Of a DNA stretch of 64,000 bases, positions 63,141 to 64,000 are shown piece by piece; position 1 is the stretch's first letter; every line of letters starts with the position of its first letter. Below the pieces are notes generated by a model. The model made no database searches, had not been told where the DNA came from, and saw only the letters and a list, made by a program, of their open reading frames with translations. The translations under genes were made by a program, and so were the position numbers. Origin of the DNA: Cystobacter fuscus (lineage in GTDB: Bacteria; Myxococcota; Myxococcia; Myxococcales; Myxococcaceae). The DNA is taken from positions 10,974,001-11,038,000 of the forward strand of contig NZ_CP022098.1 of NCBI RefSeq assembly GCF_002305875.1, in the 5' to 3' direction.

Positions 63141-64000
63141 TCAGGCGTTGCTGCGCTGGATGAGCCGCGCGTACTCGAGCGAGGGCACCTCGAGCGTGAT
63201 GAGATCCGAGGCCTGCTCGTAGCGGCGGACCTTGAAGGCCTTGTGCGGCTGGAGCGCGTGCGTCTGGCAGACGGGCACCTCGATGGTGATGTCACCGTCG
63301 TCGCTCAGCACCCCGCCCACGTGGAAGCGCGTCTCCACGTGGCGGCAGATGTCGCCCCCACAGACGGCGCAACAATGCGGCAGGCCCAGGCGCGAGAAGG
63401 GAGCGCACACCGTCACCGCGTCCCCCGCGCTCTCCACCTTCACGGGCGCCAGGGGCGCCAGGGCCTCCTCGCGCTCCTCCTCCCGAACGCTCCACGCCGC
63501 GTCCCGGGCCACCGCGAGCCGCGCGAACAAGCCCTCCACCACCTCGACGCCGAGCCGTCCCTCCAACACGCCCTCCACCAGGTCCGTGGGGTCCACCGGC
63601 TCGCCCTCGCGCTCCAGCCGCAGGGGCTCTCCGGGCGAGGTCCTCCACACCATGCCGTGCTGGGCGAGGATGCTCGCCAGATACGCGCTCGCCGCGTGGC
63701 TCACCACCTCGAGCACCCGCTCGTCACGGTCCGGTGCCCGGTAGCCCACCAGCCGCGGCTGGATGGCCTCGGCGAAGGGCCCCCACGCGGCGGCGTCCTG
63801 GAGCAGGGCCACCACCCGCGCCAGACAGAAGTCCGGCACCCGGACCTGCACCCGGCTCGCCGTCTCGTTCCACAACATGCTCCAGCGCGCCCCCGCCTCC
63901 GTCCACGACATGAGCTCCACCGCGTGCGGCCACAGCCGCTGGGTGAAGCAGCGCTCCAGGGCCTCCACGTTCGACAGGAGCGAGGACGCGGGCGTCTCGT
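63141..64000 (-). CDS. Zinc-ribbon-containing protein, 5' end beyond the window
   Basis: An open frame reading leftwards with no stop up to base 64000, so the true start probably lies outside; GTG 63968 is the first internal candidate (275 residues). The C-terminal part has a CAVCGGDICRH cluster with nearby Cys/His residues that could bind zinc, followed by beta strands (GDITIEVPVCQTH). The N-terminal part is helical with no recognised domain. Function unknown. Confidence 0.65.
   Translation of the reverse strand, partial: ETPASSLLSNVEALERCFTQRLWPHAVELMSWTEAGARWSMLWNETASRVQVRVPDFCLARVVALLQDAAAWGPFAEAIQPRLVGYRAPDRDERVLEVVSHAASAYLASILAQHGMVWRTSPGEPLRLEREGEPVDPTDLVEGVLEGRLGVEVVEGLFARLAVARDAAWSVREEEREEALAPLAPVKVESAGDAVTVCAPFSRLGLPHCCAVCGGDICRHVETRFHVGGVLSDDGDITIEVPVCQTHALQPHKAFKVRRYEQASDLITLEVPSLEYARLIQRSNA

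Noticed and set aside
1-64000. CRISPR arrays, tRNA or rRNA genes, complete insertion sequences
   Set aside because: No regularly spaced repeats, cloverleaf sequences, ribosomal stretches or transposase genes were recognised by reading either strand.

Overview
The window is high-GC, densely packed DNA from a delta-proteobacterial predator, almost certainly a myxobacterium of the Cystobacterineae type (Archangium, Cystobacter, Melittangium or a relative). The evidence is a MYXO-CTERM sorting tail at 31654-32964, two gene pairs of the MXAN_0976/MXAN_0977 type (MbnP/MbnH), a Ser/Thr kinase fused to a nucleotide-cyclase domain, giant TPR and membrane proteins, many lipoproteins, and strongly GC3-biased codons. 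The codon bias creates long mirror ORFs opposite most real genes; these are left out. No rRNA, tRNA, CRISPR array or complete insertion sequence was seen.

Left part (1-9.2 kb). A membrane/coiled-coil protein is followed by an FAD monooxygenase divergent from a TetR regulator, with two palindromic operators between them. Next comes a nuclease toxin with a probable immunity gene. This module lies between the TetR gene and a second, nearly identical 499-bp copy of its 3' part, which is fused to a piece of an ABC-transporter ATPase. Two secreted proteins follow, one an HExxH metalloprotease. On the minus strand a giant TPR gene (9830-19371, interrupted by a one-base frameshift in a G tract), a lipoprotein, queC and a VanX-type dipeptidase read in one direction and may be one transcript.

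Middle (19.4-37.6 kb). An AT-richer two-gene island at 19995-22072 encodes an ATPase and an HNH nuclease of the Septu (PtuA/PtuB) anti-phage type, followed by an overlapping 44-codon ORF. The rest is a mosaic: an alkylsulfatase, a GFA-family enzyme, a PI-PLC/PAN chimera, a Tat-exported tyrosinase with a small lipoprotein and a good terminator, a DUF6600 lipoprotein, a MYXO-CTERM beta-helix protein, an HSL-type esterase, a DinB-fold protein, small membrane proteins and a maltoporin. Several of its gaps of 400-600 bp hold no gene.

Right part (37.6-64 kb). It holds a YciI-like protein, the kinase-cyclase, and two convergent MbnP/MbnH pairs whose outer promoters share a 20-bp element. These are followed by an NlpC/P60 lipoprotein, a DJ-1/PfpI protein, an 1809-residue multi-span membrane protein with an N-terminal zinc ribbon, a second nuclease/immunity-like pair, argC-argB, a GNAT acetyltransferase, endonuclease III, a phospholipase D/cardiolipin-synthase-like enzyme, a GAF protein, an acyl-CoA synthetase and a gene cut by the window end.

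The accessory content is weighted towards conflict (Septu, two nuclease/immunity modules, one orphan immunity-like remnant) and towards secreted or envelope redox/metal proteins (two MbnP/MbnH pairs, tyrosinase).
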